Positions 46,143-55,147 of a stretch of 64,000 nucleotides of DNA are shown here, one piece after another (positions within the stretch are counted from its first letter, which is position 1; every line of letters starts with the position of its first letter). Made by a program: the position numbers and the translations under genes. The stretch covers positions 3,472,001 through 3,536,000 of the forward strand of contig NZ_BNEA01000015.1 in the NCBI RefSeq assembly GCF_016860525.1. Reading direction: 5' to 3'. Source of the stretch: Streptomyces rubradiris (GTDB lineage: Bacteria; Actinomycetota; Actinomycetes; Streptomycetales; Streptomycetaceae). A model generated the notes under the pieces. It did not search any database. It was not told the origin of the DNA and was given only the letters and a program-made list of their open reading frames with translations.

Positions 46143-46916
46143 TCAGATCCCCACATCGAAGCCGTTGGTCCAGGTCTGCATCTGCTGCACCAGCTCGGCC
46201 CAGGCGCCGGTGAGCAGCAGCACACCGGTCACGATCATCATCGAGCCGCCGATGCGCGTCACCCAGACATAGTGACGCTTGACCCAGGCGAAGGCGCCGA
46301 GCGCCTTGCGGAAGGCGATGGCGGTGACGACGAACGGGACGCCGAGGCCGAGGCAGTAGACCACCATCAGCAGGGAGCCGCGTGCGGCGCTCGACTCGTG
46401 GATGGAGAGGAAGTTCACCGAGGACAGCGTCGGGCCCATGCAGGGCGTCCAGCCGACGCCGAAGAGCGCGCCGAGCACCGGCGCCCCGGCCAGGCCGCCC
46501 GTCGGCCGCTTGTGGAAGCGGAACTCGCGCATGGCGAACCAGGGCGTCAGGCCCATGAAGAACACACCCATGACGATCATGAGCGCGCCGAGCACCTTGG
46601 ACAGGACGCTCTGGTAGCTCAGCAGGTTGGAGCCGAAGTAGCCGAACAGGGCCCCGCTGGAGACGAACACGGCGCTGAAGCCGAGCACGAACAGGGAGGC
46701 GCCGGCCACCATCCGGCCCCGTTTGGCCTCGGCCAGGTCGGTGCCCGCGACGCCGGTCACATAGGAGAGGTAGCCGGGGACCAGGGGCAGTACGCAGGGC
46801 GAGAAGAACGACACGAGACCGGCGAACAGGGCGATCGGCAGGGCGACCAGCAGGGCGCCGTGCAGGACCGTCTGGTTCCGGCCGGTCTCCGCGGCCAGCG
46901 TCAGCAGTGCGCTCAC
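46143..46916 (-). CDS. ccdA: Thiol-disulfide transporter CcdA
   Basis: CcdA moves reducing equivalents across the membrane to keep the CXXCH haem-binding cysteines of apocytochrome c reduced. The 257-residue protein has six spans, with the two redox cysteines in SFFSPCVLPLVPGYLSYV and GVGWTPCMGPTLSSV. The GTG at 46916 is 1 bp downstream of the resA stop. It passes electrons to the ResA thioredoxin encoded just before it. Confidence 0.95.
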   Translation of the reverse strand: MSALLTLAAETGRNQTVLHGALLVALPIALFAGLVSFFSPCVLPLVPGYLSYVTGVAGTDLAEAKRGRMVAGASLFVLGFSAVFVSSGALFGYFGSNLLSYQSVLSKVLGALMIVMGVFFMGLTPWFAMREFRFHKRPTGGLAGAPVLGALFGVGWTPCMGPTLSSVNFLSIHESSAARGSLLMVVYCLGLGVPFVVTAIAFRKALGAFAWVKRHYVWVTRIGGSMMIVTGVLLLTGAWAELVQQMQTWTNGFDVGI

Positions 46917-46917
46917 G

Positions 46918-47508
46918 TCACTTCTCCGCGAGGACCGGCTTGATCATCTCCACCAGCCCGGTGTCGTCGAGCGCCTCCAGGGCCCGCGCGGCGACCTTCC
47001 CGTGCCGGTCGATGACGAGGGTGGAGGGGACGATCTGCGGGTTGAGCGTGCCCTTCTCGAAGCGCAGCATCAGCTTGCCCGTGGGGTCGTACAGGCTCGG
47101 GTACTCGACGCCGTGCTCCTTCTCGAAGTTCACGGCCGGGGTGGTGCTGGTGTCGCGGGTGTTGATGCCGACGAACTGCACGCCCTTGTCCGCGTACTCC
47201 TTGGAGACCTTGGCGAAGTACTTGGCCTCGCTGCGGCACGGTCCGCACCACGAGCCCCAGACGTTGATGACGACGACCTTGCCCTTGTAGTCGGCGACGT
47301 CCAGGGTCTTGCCGTCGATGGTCTTGCCGGACAGGTCCGGAGCCGTGGCGCGCTTGGCCGCCGCGACGGTGTCGATGCCGTTCTTGCCGGTGACGAAGTG
47401 GGTGTCGCCACCGCCACCGGAGACACCGCCCTTGCCACACGCGGACAGGGCCAGGGCCGCTGCGGCGGCCGCGGCGGTGAGCAGGACGGCGCGGCTACGG
47501 GTACTCAT
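46918..47508 (-). CDS. resA: ResA/TlpA-type extracellular thioredoxin lipoprotein
   Basis: A 196-residue thioredoxin-fold lipoprotein that reduces apocytochrome c disulfides. The signal peptide ends in the lipobox LSACG, and the redox motif is WGSWCGPCRSEAKYF. NPQIVPSTLVIDRHGKVAAR holds the cis-Pro loop. The ATG at 47508 starts MSTRSRAVLL. It is the first gene of the resA-ccdA-resB-ccsB unit. Confidence 0.94.
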   Translation of the reverse strand: MSTRSRAVLLTAAAAAAALALSACGKGGVSGGGGDTHFVTGKNGIDTVAAAKRATAPDLSGKTIDGKTLDVADYKGKVVVINVWGSWCGPCRSEAKYFAKVSKEYADKGVQFVGINTRDTSTTPAVNFEKEHGVEYPSLYDPTGKLMLRFEKGTLNPQIVPSTLVIDRHGKVAARALEALDDTGLVEMIKPVLAEK

Positions 47509-47606
47509 GTGAAAAGTTTCGCATGACCGTTCCGGCGATTTCGCGCGCCCCCCTGCCGGGCGGAAAACCGCATTTCAGGGCGTATTTACACGGGACATCA
47601 CGGACA

Positions 47607-48887
47607 TCAGGCGACGTTGGACGCAGCGCCCTTGGCCTCTCGCAGGAACTCCTTCCAGCCCCCGGCGGGCCGCTGCCCGACCCCGAGCGTGCGCAGCTTG
47701 GCGAGCACCTCGGGCTTCTGCGCGTCGATCCAGTCCACGAACTGCCGGAAGGAGACCAGCCGCACATCGGCCCCCTTCTCCTTCTCGCGCGCGATGTGCT
47801 TGAAGGCCTCCTCGACGGCGTCCATGTAGATGCCGCCGTTCCACTGCTCGAAGTGGTTGCCGATGAAGAACGGCGCCCGGTTCGTCTCGTACGCCCGCTG
47901 GAATCCCTGGATGTACGCCTGGGCGGACTGCTTGCGCCAGCCCGGGTAGTTGTGCGCGGGCGCCTTGGTCGAGTTGACCGACTGGTTGGCGAGCATGTTG
48001 TAGTCCATGGACAGGACCTCGAACGAACGTCCGGGGAAAGGTATCTGCTGAAGGGGGAGGTCCCACAGGCCCTGGCGCTTGACCGGCCACACCTGACGGC
48101 CGCCCGGCGAGGAGGCGTCGTAGCGCCAGCCCAGCTCGCGGGCGGTGGGCAGCAGGTTGTCCTGGCCGAGCAGGCAGGGCGTACGGCCGCCGACCAGCTC
48201 CTTGTCGTAGTCGAACGGCAGCGACGGCAGATCGGTCCAGCCGGTGTTGGTGCGCCACTCCTTCACGAACGCCTTGGCCTGCCGGATCTCGCTGGCCCAC
48301 TGCTGCGGGGTCCAGTGCGCGACCGTGCCGCCGCCCGCACAGAAGTGCCCGTTGAAGTGGGTGCCGATCTCGTGCCCCTCCAGCCAGGCCCGGCGCACGT
48401 TGGCGAGCGTGGCCTTGATGTGCTCGTCCGTGAGGTAGCCGATGTCGGAGGCGCCGCGCGGGTTGTTCGGGGGCTCGTACATCCGCTTCTTCGACTCGGG
48501 CAGCAGATACAGCCCCGAGAGGAAGAAGGTCATGGACGCGCCGTGCTCCTTGGCGAGGTCCAGGAAGCGCGGGAAGAGGCCGTTGCCGACCTCGCCGGCG
48601 CCGTCCCAGGAGAAGACGACGAACTGCGGCGGGGTCTGCCCCGGCTCCAGCGGCTCGGGCGCCGCCGGCTGGTGCGGCTGACTGCCGGTGAAGGAGGTGG
48701 AGCCGTCGCCGATGGGCCGCGCCGGGCGCGCCTCGCCCCTGCTCCCCTGGGTCCTGGAACCGCCCGGTCGCCCGGCGTCGTCCGAGGACGTGGAGCCGCC
48801 GCACCCGGCGAGCGACACGGCGGCGGCCGCGCCCGCGCCGAGGCCGAGTGCTCCCCGCCGGGAAAGGGTCCGGGAGATGGTGCGCAT
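47607..48887 (-). CDS. Polysaccharide-deacetylase-like secreted lipoprotein
   Basis: A 426-residue surface protein. The N-terminus has a twin-arginine-like motif (LSRRGALGLG) and a lipobox (LAGCGG), so a Tat-exported lipoprotein is likely. The mature part resembles the NodB deacetylase fold: VVFSWDGAGEVGNG supplies the first Asp, and HEIGTHFNGHFC supplies the HxxxH metal ligands. It may trim acetyl groups from wall polymers, but the full catalytic set is not assured. It stands alone between hist-phosphatase and resA, with non-coding gaps on both sides. Confidence 0.83.
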   Translation of the reverse strand: MRTISRTLSRRGALGLGAGAAAAVSLAGCGGSTSSDDAGRPGGSRTQGSRGEARPARPIGDGSTSFTGSQPHQPAAPEPLEPGQTPPQFVVFSWDGAGEVGNGLFPRFLDLAKEHGASMTFFLSGLYLLPESKKRMYEPPNNPRGASDIGYLTDEHIKATLANVRRAWLEGHEIGTHFNGHFCAGGGTVAHWTPQQWASEIRQAKAFVKEWRTNTGWTDLPSLPFDYDKELVGGRTPCLLGQDNLLPTARELGWRYDASSPGGRQVWPVKRQGLWDLPLQQIPFPGRSFEVLSMDYNMLANQSVNSTKAPAHNYPGWRKQSAQAYIQGFQRAYETNRAPFFIGNHFEQWNGGIYMDAVEEAFKHIAREKEKGADVRLVSFRQFVDWIDAQKPEVLAKLRTLGVGQRPAGGWKEFLREAKGAASNVA

Positions 48888-49052
48888 GGAAATCCCCGAT
48901 CATCACTGCCTGCTGGTCACCCAGTCAGAGGACAGGAAGATCGGGGAGGTTCCGCTACTTGTTCTGCTTTTTCGCAATAAGGTGCGCAACGGTGCGCTAA
49001 GCCACGCCAAACGGACGCTCTGTGACCATCGGCGCCCGTCCGGCCGGCTTCC

Positions 49053-49748
49053 TCAGGCGCCGAAGGCCTTCCCCTGAGCCGTCCCCTTGCCCTTCTGCGG
49101 CTTGGCACCGGCCCGCAGGTGCACCGGGACGAGATCGATGGCGGGCTCGCTGTACCCGACGGAGACGATCTTGTCGCCCTGGTAGGTGAACGACGTCAGG
49201 GAGGCGAGCGTGCACTGCCGCTTGCGCGGGTCGTGCCACAGCCGCCGCCGCTCGACGTACGACCGCACGATCCAGATCGGCAGCTGGTGGCTGACCAGCA
49301 CCGCCTCGTGCCCGCGCGCCTGGTCCCTGGCCGCGTCCAGGGCGCCCATCATCCGCACGACCTGGTCGATGTACGGCTCGCCCCAGGACGGCCGGAACGG
49401 GTTGACGAGGTGCTTCCAGTTCTCCGGCCGCTGGAGCGCGCCGTCGCCGACGCCGAAGGTCTTGCCCTGGAAGACGTTGTCGGCCTCGATCAGCCGCGCG
49501 TCGGTGGCCAGGTCCAGCCCGTGCGCCTTGGCGATCGGGGTGGCGGTCTCCTGCGCCCGCTCCAGCGGCGAGGCGCAGACGTGGGTCACGTCCCGGGAGG
49601 CGAGGTGCTCGGCGACCCGGTCGGCCATCTTCCGGCCCAGCTCGGACAGGTGGTAGCCGGGCAGCCGGCCGTACAGGATGCCCTCCGGGTTCTCCACCTC
49701 GCCGTGCCGCATGAGGTGGACGACGGTGATGTCCTTGCTCTCGCTCAT
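49053..49748 (-). CDS. Histidine phosphatase family protein
   Basis: A 231-residue phosphoglycerate-mutase-like phosphatase. The catalytic RHG motif is in [15 protein letters not shown], and the second His is in [14 protein letters not shown]. The Lys/Gly-rich C-terminal tail is extra. The substrate is unknown. The ATG at 49748 overlaps the hemL stop (ATGA). This coupling with haem synthesis and nearby cytochrome genes is conserved in Streptomyces and may hint at a tetrapyrrole link. Confidence 0.92.
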   Translation of the reverse strand: MSESKDITVVHLMRHGEVENPEGILYGRLPGYHLSELGRKMADRVAEHLASRDVTHVCASPLERAQETATPIAKAHGLDLATDARLIEADNVFQGKTFGVGDGALQRPENWKHLVNPFRPSWGEPYIDQVVRMMGALDAARDQARGHEAVLVSHQLPIWIVRSYVERRRLWHDPRKRQCTLASLTSFTYQGDKIVSVGYSEPAIDLVPVHLRAGAKPQKGKGTAQGKAFGA

Positions 49749-51073
49749 TCGGCCGTGGCCTCCGCGGCAGCCCGGGCCGCCGCCGGGAGGGCGTCGGCGA
49801 TCTTCTGCACGGCCCGCTCGTCGTGGGCCGTGGACACGAACCACGACTCGAAGGACGACGGCGGCAGGTAGACGCCGTTCGCCAGCATCGCGTGGAAGAA
49901 CGCGGTGAAGCGGTACGACTCCTGCCGCTTGGCGTCCTCGTAGTCCCGTACCCGCCGGTCCGTGAAGAACACCGAGAACATGTTGGAGGCGGTCTGCACC
50001 CGGTGCGCGACGCCCTCCTTGGTCAGCGCCTCGCTCACCAGCGTCCGGATCTGCTCGGAGACGGCGTCGACCTTGGCGTACGCGGCGTCGTCGAGCAGCC
50101 GCAGCTGGGCGAGGCCGGCGGCGGTGGCGACCGGGTTCCCGGACAGGGTGCCGGCCTGGTACACGGGGCCGGCGGGCGCCAGGTGGGCCATCACATCGGC
50201 CCGCCCGCCGAACGCGGCGGCCGGGAACCCGCCGCCCATGACCTTGCCGAAGGTCATCAGGTCGGGCTTGACGCCCTCCACGCCGTACCAGCCGGCGCGG
50301 CTGGTGCGGAAGCCGGTCATGACCTCGTCGGAGATGAACAGGGCGCCGTTCTTGCCACAGGCGTCCTTCAGGCCCTGGTTGAACCCGGGGTCCGGCGGCA
50401 CCACGCCCATGTTGCCCGGCGATGCCTCCGTGATCACACAGGCGATCTCGCCCGGGTACCGGTGGAAGGCTTCCTGGACGGCCTCCAGGTCGTTGTACGG
50501 CAGCACGATCGTGTCACCGGCCTGCGCCCCCGTGACACCGGGCGTGTCGGGCAGCGCGAACGTGGCCACGCCGCTGCCGGCGGCGGCGAGCAGCGAGTCG
50601 ACGTGCCCGTGGTAGCAGCCGGCGAACTTGATCACCTTCGAGCGCCGGGTGAAGCCGCGGGCGAGCCGGATGGCCGACATGGTGGCCTCGGTGCCGCTGC
50701 TGACCAGCCGCACCTGCTCCACCGGCTCGACCCGGGCGACGATCTCCTCGGCCAGCTCCACCTCGCCCTGACCGGGCGTGCCGAAGGACGTGCCACGGGC
50801 GACGGCCTCCTGCACGGCGGCGATGACCTCGGGGTGCGAGTGCCCGAGGATCATCGGTCCCCAGGAACAGACCAGGTCGACGTACTCGCGCCCGTCGGCG
50901 TCGGTGAGGTAGGGCCCCCGGCCCGACACCATGAAGCGCGGCGTGCCGCCGACCGCGCGGAAGGCGCGCACCGGCGAGTTCACTCCGCCCGGCGTCACGG
51001 CGGACGCGCGGTCGAAGAGCGCCTGCGAGACGGGCGCGTCGTAGGGATAGGGCGTTTCGCTCATGGCACTCAT
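49745..51073 (-). CDS. hemL: Glutamate-1-semialdehyde 2,1-aminomutase
   Basis: This PLP enzyme converts glutamate-1-semialdehyde to 5-aminolaevulinate for haem synthesis. The 442-residue product has [42 protein letters not shown], and the PLP-lysine in [13 protein letters not shown]. The start could be the ATG at 51073 ([10 protein letters not shown]) or 51064; the upstream GGAG favours the first only weakly. It supplies the haem needed by the cytochrome c maturation genes downstream. Confidence 0.97.
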   Translation of the reverse strand: MSAMSETPYPYDAPVSQALFDRASAVTPGGVNSPVRAFRAVGGTPRFMVSGRGPYLTDADGREYVDLVCSWGPMILGHSHPEVIAAVQEAVARGTSFGTPGQGEVELAEEIVARVEPVEQVRLVSSGTEATMSAIRLARGFTRRSKVIKFAGCYHGHVDSLLAAAGSGVATFALPDTPGVTGAQAGDTIVLPYNDLEAVQEAFHRYPGEIACVITEASPGNMGVVPPDPGFNQGLKDACGKNGALFISDEVMTGFRTSRAGWYGVEGVKPDLMTFGKVMGGGFPAAAFGGRADVMAHLAPAGPVYQAGTLSGNPVATAAGLAQLRLLDDAAYAKVDAVSEQIRTLVSEALTKEGVAHRVQTASNMFSVFFTDRRVRDYEDAKRQESYRFTAFFHAMLANGVYLPPSSFESWFVSTAHDERAVQKIADALPAAARAAAEATAE

Positions 51074-51368
51074 GACGTGCGGCTACTCCGGCTTCTCGGC
51101 TCCGGTTGCGGGGTGACCTCCTCAGGGTAGGCCGCGCCCCGGCGAGGCCGCCCCCGCCCTCGGGACCGAAGCGGCGCCATCCCTCGTCTGCGAGACTGAG
51201 AACTGATACACACGGCTCGTACGCACGTAATGATCAGAGCCGGGAATCTTCCGCGCGGATCGCCGTTCCACCGTACGTTTCGGCAGGCGGACGCGGGGGA
51301 GGTCACTACACGATGATCGGGTTGCGCGGCGGGGGCCACGCGTCCTAGAAAAGCAGTCGGGTGGAGAT

Positions 51369-51989
51369 ATGCATCGCGGTGGCGGACTGGGCGAGGGGAC
51401 TGATGACCTGGGTCCTCGACGTGCCCGGCGGGGAAGGCACCGGCGCGACGCGGAGGAAACGACCGAGACACGTCGGACACAGGGTGGACCGGGTGAGCCC
51501 GAGCGGTACGACCGGCAGCCCCTCCGCGCGGGGAGCGGAAGCGGTGGTCGGGTGGGGGTGACGTACAAGTACTTCGGCGCGCCGGACGGGGCGACCGCGG
51601 CCCGCGTCCCGATCTCGATGCGTCCCGAGGAACTCGGCGGCGACGAGCTGGGCATGAACGGCATGTTCACGAAGATCAAGCCGGAGACGATGGCCGCGAT
51701 GGTCCTCACCGGCATCCAGGGCGTCCCCCTGCACAAGGTGCCGCCCCTCGAACTCGTCGTCCTGCACCCCGACTACGCCGTCGTCAAACTCCCCATGACG
51801 GTCGTCGACCCCCTGCGCGGCGTCGGCGAGGAGGCGGTCGGCGCGGCGGCCTTCATCTGGTCCACGGTCCCGGACCGCGGCGGCCCCCGGGACGCGTTCA
51901 ACGTGTACCAGCTGCTGCACGAGTGGCAGGACTTCTCGGTACGGCTGCATGAGGCGGGGCATCAGCCTTATTGCTTGGTGTGGCCGTGA
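51369..51989 (+). CDS. Conserved streptomycete protein divergent from hemL
   Basis: A 206-residue protein of unknown function. The first 60 residues are rich in Arg, Gly and Glu and look disordered. The rest is well conserved in type: YKYFGAPDGATAARVPISMRPEELGGDELGMNGMFTKIKPE, then VPPLELVVLHPDYAVVKLPM and NVYQLLHEWQDFSVRLHEAG. I took the ATG at 51369, which has GGTGGAG upstream; a GTG near 51558 would remove the disordered part. I recall homologues beside hemL in other Streptomyces. There is no membrane segment. Confidence 0.82.
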   Translation: MHRGGGLGEGTDDLGPRRARRGRHRRDAEETTETRRTQGGPGEPERYDRQPLRAGSGSGGRVGVTYKYFGAPDGATAARVPISMRPEELGGDELGMNGMFTKIKPETMAAMVLTGIQGVPLHKVPPLELVVLHPDYAVVKLPMTVVDPLRGVGEEAVGAAAFIWSTVPDRGGPRDAFNVYQLLHEWQDFSVRLHEAGHQPYCLVWP

Positions 51990-52049
51990 CCTGGGGTTTC
52001 TCTGGTAGCGGGCGGGGTTTTCGGACCCCACCCTCTTCATGTGCCGGGA

Positions 52050-52235
52050 GGGGCCTTCGGGCAGCCAGGGCACATTCAGGGCACATCGGTTTCGCCGGGG
52101 GCAGTGACGTGCCCTGGCCTTGCGGTGCCGGATCCGCGGTGAAGGCGTCGTCGATCGCCTTGCGGGTGCGGGTCTCGCTGGTCGGCAGCAGGTGCGTGTA
52201 CGTCCGCATCTCCAGGCCGCCTATCAACAGGCTGC
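52050..52235 (-). pseudogene. C-terminal relic of a tyrosine recombinase (integrase)
   Basis: On the minus strand the frame reads LEMRTYTHLLPTSETRTRKAIDDAF, which matches the end of actinomycete tyrosine integrases, where Tyr in YTHLLP or YGHLMP is the nucleophile. The upstream catalytic core (Arg, His-x-x-Arg) is absent, so the gene is broken. It marks the left boundary of an accessory segment. No tRNA or direct-repeat attachment site was found nearby. Confidence 0.5.
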
Positions 52236-52280
52236 TGCCGAGCCGCTGGCCGCCCTGGCCCAGCGCCAGCCACCCGCACC

Positions 52281-52634
52281 ATGGAACGCCACGCCCAGCG
52301 CATCATCGCGATCCTGCCCGACCACGCCCAACAGGTCCTCGACGACCCCGCCTGGCCCGCACTGGCCGCCGCCCTGACCGAAGCCGAGACCACTGGCCAC
52401 GACCCCGAACAACTCCACCAGCACGCCGCACGGCAGCACACCCTGGACGACGCCCGCTCCACCGCCAGAACCCTCACCTGGCACATCCAACGCCTCGCTG
52501 CCCGGCAGTCCCTCAGCGATCGAGCACGAGCCGCCCAAGCCCGTACATGGGTGACACCACGACCGGCACACTCCGGCCAGACACGACCGAGCCCGTCACA
52601 GCCGGGGCCTGCGGCCCCCACGCGACACCGGTAA
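52281..52634 (+). pseudogene. Relic of a plasmid mobilisation or relaxase C-terminal region
   Basis: The 117-codon frame reads HAQRIIAILPDHAQQVLDDPAWPALAAALTEAE, then GHDPEQLHQHAARQHTLDDA. This alternating DPAWPALAxxL / GHDPxxLL pattern is typical of the C-terminal part of actinomycete relaxase and mobilisation proteins. No relaxase catalytic domain is present. With the integrase relic it suggests a decayed integrative element. The rest of 51990-52709 shows no gene. Confidence 0.45.
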
Positions 52635-52709
52635 TCCCGGCACTGACGGCCTCGCGCGTCGAGACCGTCAGCCATGGGGATGCACCTTCTTAGCAAGTGA
52701 CGGACGGAG

Positions 52710-53264
52710 TCACCGCGCCGTGCTGACCATAGTCTCCAGCAACTCCAGTGCTTCCTCCCAGCGGAAGCGCTCCGCCGCACCGCCGGCCCTCGGCCGGTGC
52801 GGTTCGCAGGAACCGATCAGGACGCCTATCCCTCGCAGCCGGTCCAGGCTCTGCTGGTAGGCGGGGTGGGCAGCCTGGGCGGAGTTCAGGTAAGGCAAAG
52901 CCACGGTCGGGATGTCCATGCCGTACGCCTCGCACAGGATGCCCAGGGCGAGGGTGTCGGAGATCCCGGCGGCCCACTTGTTGATCGTGTTGAAGGTGGC
53001 GGGAGCTACGGCGATCGCGTTCGCCGGGGGCAGGGGGCGCGGGTCTCCCGGTGAACGCCAGGCGGAGCGGATCGGGTAGCCGGTCTGTGCCTCGATCGCC
53101 GTGGTGTCGATGAAGCCAAGCCCCTGTGGTGTGGCGATGACGCCGACGTCCCAGTTGGCCTCCTGGGCGGCGGTGATGAGCTTGCCGACGTCACGGGCCA
53201 CGCCTGCCGCGCACACAACGACGTACAGGAAGGGCTTCTTGTCCGGAGCGGTCGGTTCGGTCAC
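52710..53264 (-). CDS. HFCD-family flavoprotein
   Basis: A 184-residue flavoprotein of the family that includes CoaC and LanD-type cysteine decarboxylases. The FMN-binding start YVVVCAAGVARDVGKLI and the PASANT-like motif APATFNTINKWAAGISDTLAL are visible. It lacks the CoaB domain, so it is not the housekeeping enzyme. The GTG at 53264 overlaps the XRE gene stop (GTGA). Such flavoprotein-XRE pairs are frequent in Streptomyces; the reaction is unknown. Confidence 0.85.
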   Translation of the reverse strand: MTEPTAPDKKPFLYVVVCAAGVARDVGKLITAAQEANWDVGVIATPQGLGFIDTTAIEAQTGYPIRSAWRSPGDPRPLPPANAIAVAPATFNTINKWAAGISDTLALGILCEAYGMDIPTVALPYLNSAQAAHPAYQQSLDRLRGIGVLIGSCEPHRPRAGGAAERFRWEEALELLETMVSTAR

Positions 53265-54532
53265 GCGGGGACTCCCAGTTGGCGGCTGAAGTGGTGCAGT
53301 TCCGGCAGGGTACGTCGGCGGTCGCGGGCGACCATATCCGCGACCAGGTGGCGGACGTCGGGGCGGCGGATGTCCTGGGCGGCGCAGGTCTCGGCGATGC
53401 GTAGGGCTTGGTAGCCGTCGGCCAGGCGGCCCTGCTGGCTATAGGCGCGGGCCGCCTCCACCCATAGTGCGGCGCGGCGTTCGGGCACCGGGATGTGCCG
53501 GCGCATGAGGGGCCGGGCCGCCTGAAGGGCGAGGCCCGCGTCGCCAAAGGCCACCAGAGCGCTGAGCTCGTGCAGGGCGACGTTGGTCGGACTGAAGGTG
53601 GCCCAGGCGTCGGGCCGGTCGAGAGTGACGTACCGCGAGACTTCCTTCGCCTCGCTGAGAAATTCCTTTGTGGCCGCGCGATCACCGAGGCTGCTGGCCG
53701 CAGTCACACCGCGCAGGAGCAGCAGTCCGACAGCGGCGAGGTACTTCGGAGAGCGCCGGTCGTAGGAGCCGGTGAGCTGGTCAGCGGTGTGCCGGACCAA
53801 GGTGACGGCCTCAGTGGCGTGCTTCTCTCGGACCAGCACATGGGCCTGGACGCGGACGCTGGAGGCGAGGACCACCGGATCCCCCGAACGTTCGGCCTCG
53901 GCCATCGCCCGGCCGACGGCGAGCCATGCGTTGCCCTGGTCGTGCTGCTTGAGCAACAGGCTCGTCGTCGTCTGATACGCCGTGGCCAGGAGCCGGGACA
54001 CGAGGTCCCTGTCCGTCGCATCGCTGGTAGCCATCCGCAGGTCGGCGATCAGGCTCGGGAGGGTGCGCTCCAGCTCCGTGTAGTGGCAGGTATGGAAGAG
54101 CCTGAGTGCTGATCCGACGCGTTCGTAGAGGACTGCCGTGTCCCGTGGGCCACCGGTGCCTGCAGGGCCGGGACCGGGCAGGAGGGCCTGGACGAGGGCG
54201 GTGTGCGAGGCCGAAGAGCCGGCCGGGGCCGCGAGCGCTGCGATGCTCGCGGCGAGGAAGGTGCGGCGGTGCATGTCGTCAGCTTCTTGATCGGCGGCGG
54301 AGACGTCCTGAGATGGGGCGAGGCCCAACTCATGAGGCGGGATGTTTAGTTCCTGGGCGATGGCGCGTAGTACGCGGATGTCCTCCGTGCCGCGACCGCT
54401 CTCCAGACGGCTCACCTTGGACTGGTGATACCCGAGCGCTTCGGCCACGTCGTGCTGTGAACGCCGCTGTAACACCCGTGCCCGACGGATCCGTTCTCCG
54501 ATCCGTCTCGCTTCGCCATGCGCATCGGCCAT
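53261..54532 (-). CDS. XRE-family regulator with C-terminal helical repeats
   Basis: A 423-residue regulator. Residues 11-65 form an XRE HTH (RRSQHDVAEALGYHQSKVSRLESGRGTEDIRVLRAIAQEL). A short segment at about 88-104 reads HRRTFLAASIAALAAPA, which looks like a twin-arginine signal but sits inside the protein. The remainder is TPR-like helical repeats (such as FGDAGLALQAARPLMRRHIPVPERRAALWVEAARAYSQ). The ATG at 54532 follows AAGGAG. It is divergent from the RsbW-like gene and upstream of the flavoprotein gene, so it probably controls the accessory operon. Confidence 0.88.
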   Translation of the reverse strand: MADAHGEARRIGERIRRARVLQRRSQHDVAEALGYHQSKVSRLESGRGTEDIRVLRAIAQELNIPPHELGLAPSQDVSAADQEADDMHRRTFLAASIAALAAPAGSSASHTALVQALLPGPGPAGTGGPRDTAVLYERVGSALRLFHTCHYTELERTLPSLIADLRMATSDATDRDLVSRLLATAYQTTTSLLLKQHDQGNAWLAVGRAMAEAERSGDPVVLASSVRVQAHVLVREKHATEAVTLVRHTADQLTGSYDRRSPKYLAAVGLLLLRGVTAASSLGDRAATKEFLSEAKEVSRYVTLDRPDAWATFSPTNVALHELSALVAFGDAGLALQAARPLMRRHIPVPERRAALWVEAARAYSQQGRLADGYQALRIAETCAAQDIRRPDVRHLVADMVARDRRRTLPELHHFSRQLGVPA

Positions 54533-54707
54533 CTGCCACGGCTCCTTCCGCCGTCGCTGATCCTGCCTGCTCAATCGAGCATAGGTCAGACCTAGTTGGC
54601 GGTGATGCAGCTCCTGCATAAGTCATGCAGCGCCCGCGTCAGGGATCGCGACTCACGGCGACGGACTGGTTGCTTGGTGTGGCCCCACCTACACCGGGAG
54701 GCCGCTC

Positions 54708-55145
54708 ATGGAAGCGCACCAGCTCGCTTTCTTCCTACCCGCGACGCTCGCCGCAGCAAGCGAGGCCCGGCACCAGGCCGTGGACGCTATAGCGGGCTGG
54801 GGCTTGGGACTGGGCACCGAGGTGGTGCACGCGGCCGAACTGCTGGTCAGCGAGCTCGTCACCAACGCGGTCCAGTACGCCGGCACCGGATCCGTCTCAC
54901 TCGTGGTCTGTCTCGACGAGACCGTCCTGCGGATCGAGGTCTGCGACACGAACCCGGTGCTGCCCCAGCCGACCCTGCCCGACGCGGACAGCGAGGGCGG
55001 CCGGGGCCTGTTCCTCGTCGCCGCTCTCGCCGACCGGTGCCACGCCGAACCGACCGAGACCGGCAAGCGCTGCTGGGCCGAAATCGACCTGCCCAGCAAA
55101 CCCAGCCAGGAAGTCGCCTGTTTCCTTCCCTTCCAGAGGAGTTGA
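54708..55145 (+). CDS. RsbW-like ATP-binding protein
   Basis: A 145-residue HATPase_c protein of the anti-sigma-factor kinase type. The Asn box is ELLVSELVTNAVQYAG, the G1-type segment is IEVCDTNPVLPQP, and the glycine box is GGRGLFLVAALADRC. All are intact. It may phosphorylate an antagonist or bind a sigma factor; no partner gene is adjacent. Its TGA overlaps the region where the MurA-like gene starts, so it is coupled to the biosynthetic operon. Confidence 0.9.
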   Translation: MEAHQLAFFLPATLAAASEARHQAVDAIAGWGLGLGTEVVHAAELLVSELVTNAVQYAGTGSVSLVVCLDETVLRIEVCDTNPVLPQPTLPDADSEGGRGLFLVAALADRCHAEPTETGKRCWAEIDLPSKPSQEVACFLPFQRS

Positions 55146-55147
55146 TG

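Noticed and set aside
51990..52709. tRNA gene or att site for the integrase relic
   Set aside because: I found no cloverleaf and no matching direct repeat inside the window.
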